Assembly: GCF_014649375.1 (NCBI RefSeq)
Contig: NZ_BMSX01000005.1
Span: 372,001 to 436,000 of the forward strand
Length of the DNA: 64,000 nt
Source: Streptomyces aurantiogriseus
Lineage (GTDB): Bacteria > Actinomycetota > Actinomycetes > Streptomycetales > Streptomycetaceae
Reading direction: 5' to 3'
The notes under the pieces: generated by a model
Databases searched by the model: none
Told to the model about the DNA's origin: nothing
Seen by the model: only the letters and a program-made list of their open reading frames with translations
Made by a program: the position numbers and the translations under genes
In this document: positions 8,812 to 18,136 of the stretch, one piece after another
Position numbering within the stretch: the stretch's first letter is position 1
Layout of the letters: every line of letters begins with the position of its first letter

Positions 8812-11388
8812 ATGACTGGGAGCGCCGGGGACGAGCGGGAGCCGTCCGGGTTGCCGGCCGCACTGCTGGCCGGGGCCGTGGCGGACGCGCTGTGTGCCGT
8901 GGACGGCCGCGCCGGGGGCGTGTACATGTGCTCGAGTACGCCCGGACTGCTGCGGCTCGCGGTTCTCTCGGGGCTGCCCGGGCCGCTGTTCCGGCCGTGG
9001 TGGCAGGTGAGCGTGGACCGGCCGTTCCCGGTGGTCGACGCCCACCGGCGCGGCGTGCCGGTGGTCCTGGCGAACGCCGCCGAGACCATGCGCCGCTACC
9101 CGCAGTTCGCGGCGGGGCTGCCCTTCCAGTTCGCGACGCTCTGCGTGCCCTGCGCGGCGGAGGGGCGGACCTTCGGGGTGATGACCGTCCTGCGTGCGGC
9201 GGCCGCGGACGCCGGGGACGTGCAGGCGGGGTGCGAAGGGATCGGGCGTGTGGCGGACGCCCTGGCGGCGGCCCTGCTGCGGTACGAGACGGACGGACAG
9301 GCCGTCACCTGGGACGACGAGCCGTTGTGCGTCCGTCCGCCGGCCGCGGGCCTGGCCCTGGGTCGTGTCGGGCATCTGTCGTGGGACCCGGCGACCGGCA
9401 CCGTGACCGCCGACGAGGCCGCCCGCGCGCTGCTCGGGCTGCCGCCGGACGAGCGGCCGGCCGGCCTGGACGCCCTGGCACGGGCCGTCGACCCGACGGA
9501 CGCCCACCGGCTCCCCACTCTGCTGCACGAGGCCGCCCAGGGCAGACCGCCGCCGCTGCCGGTCCAGGTCCGCACCGCCGACGGCGGTCTGCGGCTGCTG
9601 GAGCTGCGGGCCACCGGCGCCGGTACGGCCACGCCGGCCCCTGGCGTCACCGGCGTCCTCCTCGACCCGGGGCCCGGCGCCCTGGCCGACGGAGCCGCCG
9701 ACCTGCTGCCCGAGGGCGTGTTCTGCCTCGACCGGCTGGGGTTGATCGTCTACGCCAACCCCCGGGCCGCGCACCTGCTGGGCGTGGAGCGCTCCCGGCT
9801 GCTCGGCCGGTCCCTGTGGGAGGCGGTGCCGTGGCTGAACCAGCCGGCCTACGAGGAGCCTCTGCGCGGCGCCCTGCTGTCGCCGGAGCCGGTGCACTTC
9901 CACGTCCGCCGGCCCCAGGAGGCCGGCGAAGGAGGGTCGGATCCGCGGCCGTACGAGGGCGACTGGCTCAGCATGGCCGTCTACCCCGGCACGGACCTCC
10001 TCACGTGCACCGCCGTCCCGGCGAGCCGCGTGCCACACGACTCGGACGGGCCCACGGCCGCCGCGGCGGCCGACGCCGAGAGCGGGGCCCCCGCACCGGA
10101 CGCCGTCTCCACCACCCCGCTGTACCGCCCGATCGTCCTCGCCATCGCGCTGACCGAGGCGGTGACCGCCCGCCAGGTGTCGGCGGTGGTCATGCAGGAG
10201 CTGCTGCCCGCGTTCGGCGGCCGCCGGCTGGCCATCTACCTGCTCCAGGAGCGGCATCTGTACCTGGCGTGGGAGTCCGGCTTCCCCCAGGGCTTCCTGG
10301 CCCCGTTCGAGGGCGTGGGGCTGGACGCGCGTCTGCCGGGCGTGGAGACGCTCACCACGGGCCGTCCGCTGTTCTTCGACTCGATGGAGCAGTTGACGGC
10401 CGCCTACCCGGGCATCCCGCTCGACGCGACGGAGGGCGCACGCGCGTTCCTGCCGCTGATCGCCTCCGGCCGCCCGGTCGGCTCGTGCATCCTCGGCTTC
10501 GACCGTCCGCGCAGCTTCAGCTCCGAGGAGCGCACGGTCCTGACCGCCCTCGCCGGCCTGATCGCGCACGCGATGGAGAAGGCCCAGCGCTACGACACCG
10601 AGGCCGCCCTCGCCCGCGGCCTCCAGCAGGCCCTCCTCCCCCGGCGGCTGTCGCGGCACGCGCGCGTGGAGACCGCCGGACGGTATCTGCCCGGCACCGA
10701 GGGCATGGAGGTGGGCGGCGACTGGTACGACGTCGTGGAGGCGGGGGACGGTCTGGCCCTGGTCATCGGCGATGTGCAGGGGCACGGAGTGCAGGCCGCA
10801 GCGACCATGGGGCAACTGCGCAGCGCGGTCCGGGCGTTCGCGCTCGGGGACCGGCCGCCGGAGGAGGTCATGGGCGGCACGAACCACCTCCTCATCGACC
10901 TCGACCCCGGCCAGTTCGCCAGTTGCTGCTACGTCCGCCTGGACCCGGCGACCGGCCTGGCCCGGGTGGTCAACGCCGGGCATCCGCCGCCGCTGCTGCG
11001 CCATCCCGACGGACGTACCCGGATCGTGGACCTGCCGGACGGGGTCGTGCTCGGTGTCGACCCGAGCGCCCACTACCCGGTGGCGGAGCTGCGCCTGGAC
11101 CCCGGCGCGATCCTGGCCCTGTACACGGACGGGCTGGTCGAGCGGCCCGGCCAGGACATCGACGACGGCATCACCGCCCTGCGCGCGGTCCTGGCCGACG
11201 CCGGCGCTCCTCCGGAGCGGTCCCTGGCGGACGTCGCCGACCGGCTCACCGCGACGGCGCGGCAGGCCGCCGACCGGCCCGACGACATCGCCCTGCTGCT
11301 GGCCACCCGGCTCGCCCGGGTGGCGCACGACGATTACGGGCCATCACCTTCCGTAACGCCCCTCGCCTCACGGGGCCCGGCAGTGTAG
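8812..11388 (+). CDS. GAF/PAS-domain SpoIIE-type PP2C phosphatase
   Basis: An 858-residue cytoplasmic sensor phosphatase. Domain order by eye: GAF-like (about 15-160), PAS-like (about 180-280), a second PAS (about 300-390, DLLPEGVFCLDRLGLIVYAN), a second GAF (about 440-590) and SpoIIE/PP2C (about 610-850). The phosphatase core shows GGDWYDV, VIGDVQGHG and NAGHPPPLL, and near the end RPDDIALLL, which carry the Asp residues that bind metal. Such enzymes dephosphorylate anti-anti-sigma proteins and so release sigma factors; the partner is not in the window. ATG chosen behind GAGGTAGGGG. A second SpoIIE gene starts nine bases downstream. Confidence 0.9.
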   Translation: MTGSAGDEREPSGLPAALLAGAVADALCAVDGRAGGVYMCSSTPGLLRLAVLSGLPGPLFRPWWQVSVDRPFPVVDAHRRGVPVVLANAAETMRRYPQFAAGLPFQFATLCVPCAAEGRTFGVMTVLRAAAADAGDVQAGCEGIGRVADALAAALLRYETDGQAVTWDDEPLCVRPPAAGLALGRVGHLSWDPATGTVTADEAARALLGLPPDERPAGLDALARAVDPTDAHRLPTLLHEAAQGRPPPLPVQVRTADGGLRLLELRATGAGTATPAPGVTGVLLDPGPGALADGAADLLPEGVFCLDRLGLIVYANPRAAHLLGVERSRLLGRSLWEAVPWLNQPAYEEPLRGALLSPEPVHFHVRRPQEAGEGGSDPRPYEGDWLSMAVYPGTDLLTCTAVPASRVPHDSDGPTAAAAADAESGAPAPDAVSTTPLYRPIVLAIALTEAVTARQVSAVVMQELLPAFGGRRLAIYLLQERHLYLAWESGFPQGFLAPFEGVGLDARLPGVETLTTGRPLFFDSMEQLTAAYPGIPLDATEGARAFLPLIASGRPVGSCILGFDRPRSFSSEERTVLTALAGLIAHAMEKAQRYDTEAALARGLQQALLPRRLSRHARVETAGRYLPGTEGMEVGGDWYDVVEAGDGLALVIGDVQGHGVQAAATMGQLRSAVRAFALGDRPPEEVMGGTNHLLIDLDPGQFASCCYVRLDPATGLARVVNAGHPPPLLRHPDGRTRIVDLPDGVVLGVDPSAHYPVAELRLDPGAILALYTDGLVERPGQDIDDGITALRAVLADAGAPPERSLADVADRLTATARQAADRPDDIALLLATRLARVAHDDYGPSPSVTPLASRGPAV

Positions 11389-11397
11389 ACATGGCAC

Positions 11398-14091
11398 ATG
11401 GTCCGACTCCTGGGGCGATCGGATGCCCGGCCGGCCCGACGTCCCCGGGGCCTGCGGGCACGGCGCACACCCGAGAGCACGCTGGGCGGGCGCAGCCTCG
11501 CCGCGCAGGTGTTCGTTCTGCAGGTCGTCATCGTGCTGCTGCTGGTCGTCGCGGCAGTGGTCGCCCTGGTGCTCCAGGTGCGGCACGACAGCACCCAGGA
11601 GGCCCGCAACCGCTCCCTGGCCGTCGCCGAGACCTTCGCCAACTCCCCGGGCATCGTGGCGGCGTTGCGCAGTCCCGACCCCACGGCCGTGCTGCAGCCG
11701 CGGGCCGAGGCCGCCCGTGAGGCGTCGGAGGTCGACTTCATCGTCGTGATGAACACCGACGGGGTCCGCTACACCCATCCCAAGCCGGACCGCATCGGCA
11801 AGAAGTTCGTCGGGACGCTGCAGCCGGCGCAGGCGGGCGGCACGGTGGTCGAGGAGGTCGACGGGACGATCGGCCGGCTCGTGCAGGCGGTCGTACCGGT
11901 GAAGGACGCCGACGGCAAGGTCGTGGGGCTGGTGTCGGCCGGTATCACCACCGACCGCGTCGGCGGGAACGCGGACCGTCAGCTGCCCCTGGTCCTGGCC
12001 ACCGCCGCGGCGGCCCTGGCGCTGGCCACGGGCGGTACGGCGCTGGTCAGCCGCCGCCTGCTGCGCCAGACACACGGACTGGGCCCGCGCGAGATGACCC
12101 GCATGTACGAGCACCACGACGCGGTGCTGCACGCCGTGCGCGAAGGGGTGATCATCGTCGGCGGGGAGGGCGACCTGCTGCTCGCCAACGACGAGGCGCA
12201 CCGGCTGCTGGACCTGCCCGCTGACGCCGAGCGCCGGAAGGTCTTCGACCTCGGGCTGGACGCCGGCACCGCCGAGCTGCTGGCCTCCGGGCGGGTGGTC
12301 ACGGACGAGGTGCACCTGGTCGGGGAACGGCTGCTGGCGATCAACCAGCGGACCACCGACGTCGCCGGCGGGCCGGCCGGCAGCGTCGCCACCTTGCGCG
12401 ACTCCACGGAGCTGCGCGCTCTGTCCGGCCGGGCGGAGGCGGCGCGCGAGCGCCTCGACATGCTGTACGCGGCCGGAGTGGGCATCGGCACGAGCCTGGA
12501 CGTGACCCGGACGGCGGAGGAGCTGGCGGAGCTGGCCGTACCGCGGTTCGCGGACTTCGCGGCCGTGGACCTCTTCGACGCCGTCCTGGAGGGGGAGGAG
12601 CCGGATTCCCGGGCCACGCTGCGGCGCACGGCGATGAGCGGGATCCGCAAGGGCGCGCCGCTGTACGCGGTCGGCGAGAAGATCCGGTTCGTCGAGTCCG
12701 CCCCGCAGGCCCGCACCCTGGCCGAGGGGCGGCCCGTCCTGGAGGCGCGGCTCGCCGAGTCCCCGGGCTGGCGGGCGCAGGACCTGGAGCGGACCGAGCA
12801 GGCCGTGGAGTTCGGCATCCACTCGCTGATCACGGTGCCCGTGCGCGCGGGGGCCCTGGTGCTGGGCGTGGTCAGTTTCTGGCGTTCGGAGCGGCCCGAG
12901 CCCTTCGACCCGGAGGAGGTCGTCCTCGCGGAGGAGCTGGTGGCGCGCGCCGCGGTCTCCATCGACAACGCGCGCCGCTTCACCCGCGAGCACGGCATGG
13001 CCGTCACGCTCCAGCGCAGCCTGCTGCCGCGCACCCTGCCCGAGCAGGGCGCCCTGGACATCGCCTACCGCTATCTGCCCGCGCAGGCTGGGGTCGGCGG
13101 CGACTGGTTCGACGTCCTGCCGCTGTCCGGCGCCCGCGTCGCGCTCGTGGTCGGCGACGTCGTCGGCCACGGGCTGCACGCGGCGGCCACCATGGGCCGG
13201 CTGCGCACCGCCGTCCACAACTTCTCCGCCCTGGACCTCGCACCGGAGGAACTCCTCGGCCTGCTCGACGAGCTGGTGGCCCGCATCGACCAGGACGAGA
13301 CGGCCGACGGCATCGCGGCGCCCGTCGCGGGAGCGACCTGTCTGTACGCCATCTACGACCCGGTCTCCCGGCGCTGCATCGTCGCCCGCGCCGGCCATCC
13401 GCCGCCCGCCCTGGTCCACCCCGACGGCCGGGTCGAGTTCCCGGACGTCCCGGCCGGGCTGCCGCTCGGGCTGGGCGGGCTGCCGTTCGAGACGACGGAG
13501 CTGGAGCTGGCGGAGGGCAGTCGGCTGGTGCTGTACACCGACGGGCTGGTCGAGGACCGCAGACAGGACATCGACACCGGTCTCGAACGGCTGCGCGACG
13601 CCCTGGAGCGGACCAACACGTCGCCGGAGGAGACCTGCCAGGCCGTCCTGGAGTCGCTGCTTCCGGCGCGCCCGAACGACGACATCGCCCTGATCGTCGC
13701 GCGCACCCGGGCGCTCGGCGCGGAGCAGGTCGCCGAGTGGGACGTACCCGTGGACCCGGCCGCGGTGGGCGAGGTGCGGGCCGCGGTCGCCCGGCAGCTC
13801 GCGCGCTGGGAGCTGGAGGACCTGTCCTTCACCACGGAGCTGATCCTGAGCGAGCTGGTCACCAACGCGATCCGCTACGGCGCCCCGCCCGTCCGTGTGC
13901 GCCTGCTGCGCGACCGCACCCTGATCTGCGAGGTCTCCGACAGCAGCAACACCTCGCCCCATCTGCGGTACGCGGCCATGACGGACGAGGGCGGCCGCGG
14001 CCTGTTCCTGGTCGCCCAGCTCACCGACCGCTGGGGCACCCGTTACACACCTGGCGGAAAGGTGATCTGGGCCGAACAGCCGCTGCCCTGA
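11398..14091 (+). CDS. Membrane sensor SpoIIE phosphatase with C-terminal HATPase
   Basis: An 897-residue protein combining a sensor and both arms of a partner-switching switch. Order: one membrane segment (about 37-62, VFVLQVVIVLLLVVAAVVAL); an extracytoplasmic PDC/CitA-like sensor (about 63-190, with MNTDGVRYTHPKPDRIGKKF); a second membrane segment (about 197-215); a PAS-like domain (about 235-340); GAF (about 350-525); SpoIIE phosphatase (about 540-760; GGDWFDVLPL, VVGDVVGHG, ARAGHPPPAL, RPNDDIALIV); and an RsbW-like HATPase (about 780-895; LILSELVTNAIRYG, DEGGRGLFLV). The start has no clear ribosome site; translation may follow from the gene nine bases upstream or from a leaderless mRNA. 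Family knowledge suggests phosphatase and anti-sigma kinase in one chain. Confidence 0.9.
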   Translation: MVRLLGRSDARPARRPRGLRARRTPESTLGGRSLAAQVFVLQVVIVLLLVVAAVVALVLQVRHDSTQEARNRSLAVAETFANSPGIVAALRSPDPTAVLQPRAEAAREASEVDFIVVMNTDGVRYTHPKPDRIGKKFVGTLQPAQAGGTVVEEVDGTIGRLVQAVVPVKDADGKVVGLVSAGITTDRVGGNADRQLPLVLATAAAALALATGGTALVSRRLLRQTHGLGPREMTRMYEHHDAVLHAVREGVIIVGGEGDLLLANDEAHRLLDLPADAERRKVFDLGLDAGTAELLASGRVVTDEVHLVGERLLAINQRTTDVAGGPAGSVATLRDSTELRALSGRAEAARERLDMLYAAGVGIGTSLDVTRTAEELAELAVPRFADFAAVDLFDAVLEGEEPDSRATLRRTAMSGIRKGAPLYAVGEKIRFVESAPQARTLAEGRPVLEARLAESPGWRAQDLERTEQAVEFGIHSLITVPVRAGALVLGVVSFWRSERPEPFDPEEVVLAEELVARAAVSIDNARRFTREHGMAVTLQRSLLPRTLPEQGALDIAYRYLPAQAGVGGDWFDVLPLSGARVALVVGDVVGHGLHAAATMGRLRTAVHNFSALDLAPEELLGLLDELVARIDQDETADGIAAPVAGATCLYAIYDPVSRRCIVARAGHPPPALVHPDGRVEFPDVPAGLPLGLGGLPFETTELELAEGSRLVLYTDGLVEDRRQDIDTGLERLRDALERTNTSPEETCQAVLESLLPARPNDDIALIVARTRALGAEQVAEWDVPVDPAAVGEVRAAVARQLARWELEDLSFTTELILSELVTNAIRYGAPPVRVRLLRDRTLICEVSDSSNTSPHLRYAAMTDEGGRGLFLVAQLTDRWGTRYTPGGKVIWAEQPLP

Positions 14092-14124
14092 CGACCGCTC
14101 CCACGGTTCACGGGCCGCTTCCAG

Positions 14125-14145
14125 CTCATAAAGGATGTTTATGAG
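14125..14145. promoter_or_regulatory. Perfect AT-rich palindrome upstream of the ferredoxin reductase
   Basis: CTCATAAA, then GGATG, then TTTATGAG: perfect eight-base arms around a five-base centre. It lies 33 bases after the SpoIIE stop and 91 bases before the next ATG. It could be an operator or a weak terminator. Its low GC stands out in this sequence. Confidence 0.5.
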
Positions 14146-14171
14146 TCCATAGACCGGACCCGCGTACCGAC

Positions 14172-14190
14172 TTAGGTTTGCCTCAGTTTA
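14172..14190 (+). promoter_or_regulatory. Probable iron box (IdeR/DmdR operator)
   Basis: TTAGGTTTGCCTCAGTTTA matches about 14 of 19 positions of the actinobacterial iron box (TTAGGTTAGGCTAACCTAA), with the left half nearly perfect. It lies 46 bases before the ferredoxin-NADP reductase start, where it would repress under iron-replete conditions. Confidence 0.6.
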
Positions 14191-14236
14191 GGCTTCCCTC
14201 CGAGTCGATCTGTCACCGCTCGAAGGGAACCTGATC

Positions 14237-15601
14237 ATGCCCCGCCCCCTGCGGGTAGCCATTGTCGGAGCCGGCCCCGCCGGGATCTACGCCGCCGACG
14301 CGCTGCTCAAGTCCGATGTGGCCACCGACCCCGGTGTGTCCATCGACCTCTTCGAGCGCATGCCGGCCCCGTTCGGACTGATCCGTTACGGCGTAGCTCC
14401 GGACCACCCCCGGATCAAGGGCATCATCACGGCCCTGCACCAGGTCCTCGACAAGCCGCAGATCCGTCTCTTCGGCAACGTCGACTACCCGACCGACATC
14501 AACCTGGACGACCTGCGCGCCTTCTACGACGCCGTCATCTTCTCGACCGGCGCGATGGCCGACCGCGAGCTGTCGATCCCCGGCATCGAGCTGGACGGCT
14601 CGTACGGCGCCGCGGACTTCGTGTCCTGGTACGACGGCCACCCGGACGTGCCGCGCACCTGGCCGCTGGAGGCGGAGAAGGTCGCCGTCCTCGGTGTCGG
14701 CAACGTCGCCCTGGACGTGGCCCGCATCCTGGCCAAGACGGCGGACGAACTGCTGCCGACGGAGATACCGCCGAACGTCTACGAGGGCCTGAAGGCCAAC
14801 AAGGCGCTGGAGATCCACGTCTTCGGCCGCCGTGGCCCGGCGCAGGCGAAGTTCTCCCCGATGGAGCTGCGGGAGCTGGACCACTCCCCCAACATCGAGG
14901 TCATCGTCGACCCCGAGGACATCGACTACGACGACGGCTCGATCGCGACCCGGCGCGGCAACAAGCAGGCCGACATGGTCGCCAAGACGCTGGAGAACTG
15001 GGCGATCCGCGACATCGGCGACCGCCCGCACAAGCTGTTCCTGCACTTCTTCGAGTCCCCGGCCGAGATCCTCGGCGAGGACGGCAAGGTCGTCGGCCTG
15101 CGCACCGAGCGCACCGCCCTCGACGGCACCGGCAATGTCAAGGGCACCGGCGAGTTCAAGGACTGGGACGTCACGGCGGTCTACCGCGCCGTCGGCTACC
15201 TGTCCGAGAAGCTGCCCAAGCTGCCCTGGGACATCGACTCGGGCACGGTCCCCGACGAGGGCGGCCGGGTCATCGAGGAGAGCGGCGCGCACCTGCAGTC
15301 GACGTACGTGACCGGCTGGATCCGGCGCGGCCCGGTCGGTCTGATCGGCCACACCAAGGGCGACGCCAACGAGACGGTGTCGAACCTGCTGGACGACTTC
15401 GCGAACGACCGTCTGCACACGCCGTCCTCGCCCGCCCCGGAGGCCGTGGACGCGTTTCTCGCCGAGCGCGAGATCCGCTTCACCACCTGGGAGGGCTGGT
15501 ACAAGCTGGACGCCGCCGAGAAGGCGCTGGGCGAGCCGCAGGGCCGCGAGCGCGTGAAGATCGTCGAGCGTGAAGACATGCTCCGCGGGAGCGGCGCGTA
15601 A
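14237..15601 (+). CDS. Ferredoxin/adrenodoxin-type NADP reductase (FprA-like)
   Basis: A 454-residue flavoprotein that moves electrons between NADPH and a ferredoxin. The FAD Rossmann motif GAGPAG is at 11-16 and FGLIRYGVAPDH, typical of adrenodoxin reductases, at about 45-58. The NADP-binding GVGNVALDVARIL is near 152-164, and FGRRGPAQAKF (about 195-207) carries the Arg residues that bind the NADP phosphate. The end includes TGWIRRGPVGLIGH. Start ATG behind GAAGGGA. It sits alone between a probable iron box and a strong terminator, so iron-responsive expression to feed ferredoxin-dependent enzymes is likely. Confidence 0.92.
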   Translation: MPRPLRVAIVGAGPAGIYAADALLKSDVATDPGVSIDLFERMPAPFGLIRYGVAPDHPRIKGIITALHQVLDKPQIRLFGNVDYPTDINLDDLRAFYDAVIFSTGAMADRELSIPGIELDGSYGAADFVSWYDGHPDVPRTWPLEAEKVAVLGVGNVALDVARILAKTADELLPTEIPPNVYEGLKANKALEIHVFGRRGPAQAKFSPMELRELDHSPNIEVIVDPEDIDYDDGSIATRRGNKQADMVAKTLENWAIRDIGDRPHKLFLHFFESPAEILGEDGKVVGLRTERTALDGTGNVKGTGEFKDWDVTAVYRAVGYLSEKLPKLPWDIDSGTVPDEGGRVIEESGAHLQSTYVTGWIRRGPVGLIGHTKGDANETVSNLLDDFANDRLHTPSSPAPEAVDAFLAEREIRFTTWEGWYKLDAAEKALGEPQGRERVKIVEREDMLRGSGA

Positions 15602-15606
15602 GCACA

Positions 15607-15648
15607 CCGAAAGGGGCCCGGAGACACCCGTCTCCGGGCCCCTTTCGG
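15607..15648. terminator. Strong hairpin terminator
   Basis: A 19-bp perfect stem (15607-15625 with 15630-15648) and four-base loop start five bases after the reductase stop. A GGGG...CCCC core makes it very stable. Confidence 0.9.
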
Positions 15649-15691
15649 CAATTCGGTGGGCCGGATGATCGACGCCTGTTAGCGTCCCGGC

Positions 15692-16657
15692 GTGTTCTTC
15701 CTCCACGAACCTCCGCTCTTCACCCGGCTGCGCGACGCGCGGCGGATACTCGTCGCCGGTGCGGGCGGCGGTTTCGACGTCTACGCGGGCCTGCCACTGG
15801 CGCTCGCCCTGCGCTCGGCGGGCAAGGACGTCCATCTGGCCAACCTGTCCTTCTCCGACCTGTACGGCCTGCCCATCGACGTCTGGGTGGAGCCGGACGT
15901 CGCGGCCGTCGACCCGGACACCCCCGCCCGGGGCGACTACTTCCCCGAACGCACCCTGGCCCGCTGGCTCGCCCTGCACGGTCTGCCCTCGACGGTGTAC
16001 GCGTTCGCCCGCACCGGCGTGACCCCGCTGCGGGCCGCCTACCGCGCTCTGCTGGACCACCTGGGCGGGGTGGACGCCCTGGTCCTGGTGGACGGCGGGA
16101 CGGACATCCTCATGCGGGGCGACGAGCACGGGCTGGGCACACCCGAGGAGGACATGGCCAGCCTGGCCGCCGTGCACGGCCTCGACGAGGTCGAGCACCG
16201 GCTGGTGGCCTGCCTCGGCTTCGGTGTGGACTCCTACCACGGGGTCAACCACTCCCTGGTGCTGGAGAACCTGGCCGCGCTGGACCGGGAGGGCGGCTAC
16301 CTCGGCGCGTTCTCCCTGCCGCGCGACAGCCGCGAGGGTGCCCTGTACGTCGACGCGGTGGCCCACGCCCAGGAGTCCACCCCGGACCACCCGAGCATCG
16401 TCAACGGCTCCGTCGCGGCCGCCGTACGCGGCGACTTCGGCGACGTACGGTTCACCGAGCGGACGAAGAACAGCGAACTGTTCGTCAACCCGCTGATGGC
16501 GCTGTACTTCTGCGTGGACGCGCCCGCCCTCGCCCGCCGCAACCTCTATCTGGACCGCCTCGAGGACACGGTCCTGATGCGCCAGATCAGCTCCCGCATC
16601 GCGGAGTTCCGCGACGAACTCCCCCGGCTCAGGCAGCCCCGGGCGTTTCCGCACTGA
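15692..16657 (+). CDS. DUF1152 protein
   Basis: A 321-residue protein of the DUF1152 family, found in archaea and actinomycetes; function unknown. It has a Gly-rich VAGAGGGFDVYAGLPLALAL motif (about 20-40) that looks nucleotide-binding, LVLVDGGTDILMRGDE (about 130-145), CLGFGVDSYHGVNH, and ELFVNPLMALYF near the C-terminus. GTG start. It stands as a single gene after a terminator. Confidence 0.85.
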   Translation: MFFLHEPPLFTRLRDARRILVAGAGGGFDVYAGLPLALALRSAGKDVHLANLSFSDLYGLPIDVWVEPDVAAVDPDTPARGDYFPERTLARWLALHGLPSTVYAFARTGVTPLRAAYRALLDHLGGVDALVLVDGGTDILMRGDEHGLGTPEEDMASLAAVHGLDEVEHRLVACLGFGVDSYHGVNHSLVLENLAALDREGGYLGAFSLPRDSREGALYVDAVAHAQESTPDHPSIVNGSVAAAVRGDFGDVRFTERTKNSELFVNPLMALYFCVDAPALARRNLYLDRLEDTVLMRQISSRIAEFRDELPRLRQPRAFPH

Positions 16658-16854
16658 GGGGGCGCGAGCGAAAGCGGAACGGGTGCGTTCACGCGCCGTT
16701 GACCGTCACGACCCCGGTCTGTCGCCCAGAGGGGGCACCGCGCGAATGGTCCGCGGGGCCATGGGCATGCTGTGAACGAGGTCACTTCCGGTGCGTGGCG
16801 CCGGAACCAGCCCGGAGTGCCTCTTCCGCCCGTCTCGCCTCCCACGAAGGACAT

Positions 16855-17484
16855 GTGGTCTTGGCTCTCACGTACCCTGACGCCCCGTCAGCCCGCCGTC
16901 CCGGACGCTGCTGGACGATCCGTGTGGTCGGGCACCGGGACCGCACCGCTTCCGTCACCTGCTCCTCGGCGTGCGCGATGCCGCCGCGCTCGCGCGACCT
17001 CGCGGCCCTGCGCCGTTTCGCCGAGGCCCACGCCGCCGCCCATGCCAGAGCGGCCGCGGTGCGGCCCGATGCCGCCTGCTGGTGCCGTCGCCAGCGGTGC
17101 GCGCTGCACGAGGCCACCCGGGTCGCCTGCGCGGGCGCGGTCGTTCTGGTGTTGCGCCACGACCCGGCCGTCGGCCAGGTGTGGAGCCTCAGCGAAGTGT
17201 GCTCCGCGTGCGCCCCGTTGATGCCCCACACGCGCGTGATGGGGCGTGCGGCACCGGCGGCGGGGGACGCGGGTGTGCCGGAGACAGGCGACCGTCCGTC
17301 TGCGGAGGCGGTCGCACGTCCGCCCTCGCCCGCACCGACCGTGGCACCGCCGCGCCTCGTCCCCGGCGGGTTCAGCGCGCCCGGGACGAACGCGGGTGCG
17401 GGACCGGACCGGGCCGGTGGCCGTCGACGCGGGCGGGTCGGACCGCGGCGCGGGCGTGCGGAGGCGGAGGGCGGAGGGGTGTGA
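16855..17484 (+). CDS. Conserved Streptomyces hypothetical protein, Cys-rich
   Basis: About 209 residues. The part from LALTYPDAPSARRPGRCWTI through WSLSEVCSACAPLMPHTRVM looks like a conserved actinomycete family with several Cys residues (CWCRRQRCALH, VCSACAPLM) that could bind a metal. The C-terminal 60 residues are Pro/Arg/Gly-rich and disordered. I chose GTG 16855 behind GAAGG; TTG 16861 is an alternative. Function unknown. Confidence 0.6.
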   Translation: MVLALTYPDAPSARRPGRCWTIRVVGHRDRTASVTCSSACAMPPRSRDLAALRRFAEAHAAAHARAAAVRPDAACWCRRQRCALHEATRVACAGAVVLVLRHDPAVGQVWSLSEVCSACAPLMPHTRVMGRAAPAAGDAGVPETGDRPSAEAVARPPSPAPTVAPPRLVPGGFSAPGTNAGAGPDRAGGRRRGRVGPRRGRAEAEGGGV

Positions 17485-17607
17485 GGGGGGCTTCCGGCGG
17501 CCGAGGGACCGGTCCGGTGTGCAGGCAGGACGGCCCTGTGTGCAGAGGCCGCGCCCTACGACTCCCCCGTGCCTCCCGTGCGATCCGTTGGTGACGCCGC
17601 ATGCGGC

Positions 17608-18117
17608 TCAGCCGCCGAGTTCCGGCCCTCGCTGCGGGCGGAACTGGCGCGGTATGCGGACCGGGAGGGCGCCCAGGGATCTGCCCTGGGCCGTGAGGGG
17701 GGTCGGGGCGCCGGTGGGGCGCGGGGGTGCGTCCTTCGGTAAGGAGCGGTGTACCGCGATCAGTTCAGCGATGTGCGCGCCGCTGCGCCGGCCCTCCAGG
17801 TGCAGGCGACCGACGTTGGCCCGGTCGTCGGCGAGCAGGGTGAGGACGGCGGAGGGGCCGGCCGCGTAGGTGGCGACGTATCCGCCCGCCCCGCGCACGA
17901 GCAGTTCACAGAACTCGCCGCGGGCCGTGAGGTCCACCATGCGGTAGCCGACGCCGAGGGCGGCCGCGGTGAGGGCCGCGAGCCCTTCCGGCTGGACGTC
18001 GGGCATGTCCTGGGCGAGGACGAGACCGTCGACGCTGGCCGCCAGCGCCCCCGTCAGCTGGGGCATACGCGTACGCAGCCGGTGCAGTTCGTTCAGGACC
18101 TCGGCCTCGACGGCCAT
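17608..18117 (-). CDS. Roadblock/LC7-domain protein
   Basis: A 169-residue member of the MglB/roadblock family. The domain covers about 1-125 (ELHRLRTRMPQLTGALAASV, DGLVLAQDMPD, GRSGAHI-like end) and a Pro-rich basic tail follows. Actinomycete LC7 proteins usually sit in conservons with a histidine kinase and a small GTPase; none is adjacent here. AAAGGAG lies seven bases before the ATG. Confidence 0.85.
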   Translation of the reverse strand: MAVEAEVLNELHRLRTRMPQLTGALAASVDGLVLAQDMPDVQPEGLAALTAAALGVGYRMVDLTARGEFCELLVRGAGGYVATYAAGPSAVLTLLADDRANVGRLHLEGRRSGAHIAELIAVHRSLPKDAPPRPTGAPTPLTAQGRSLGALPVRIPRQFRPQRGPELGG

Positions 18118-18136
18118 GACCGGTCTCCTTTCGCCA

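Noticed and set aside
8776..13962. Long minus-strand frames (850 and 864 codons) opposite the SpoIIE genes
   Set aside because: They are antisense shadows: low complexity, no motifs, and the plus strand has complete known domains.
14213..16654. An 813-codon minus-strand frame opposite the ferredoxin reductase and DUF1152 genes
   Set aside because: Antisense shadow; it would also cross a strong terminator.
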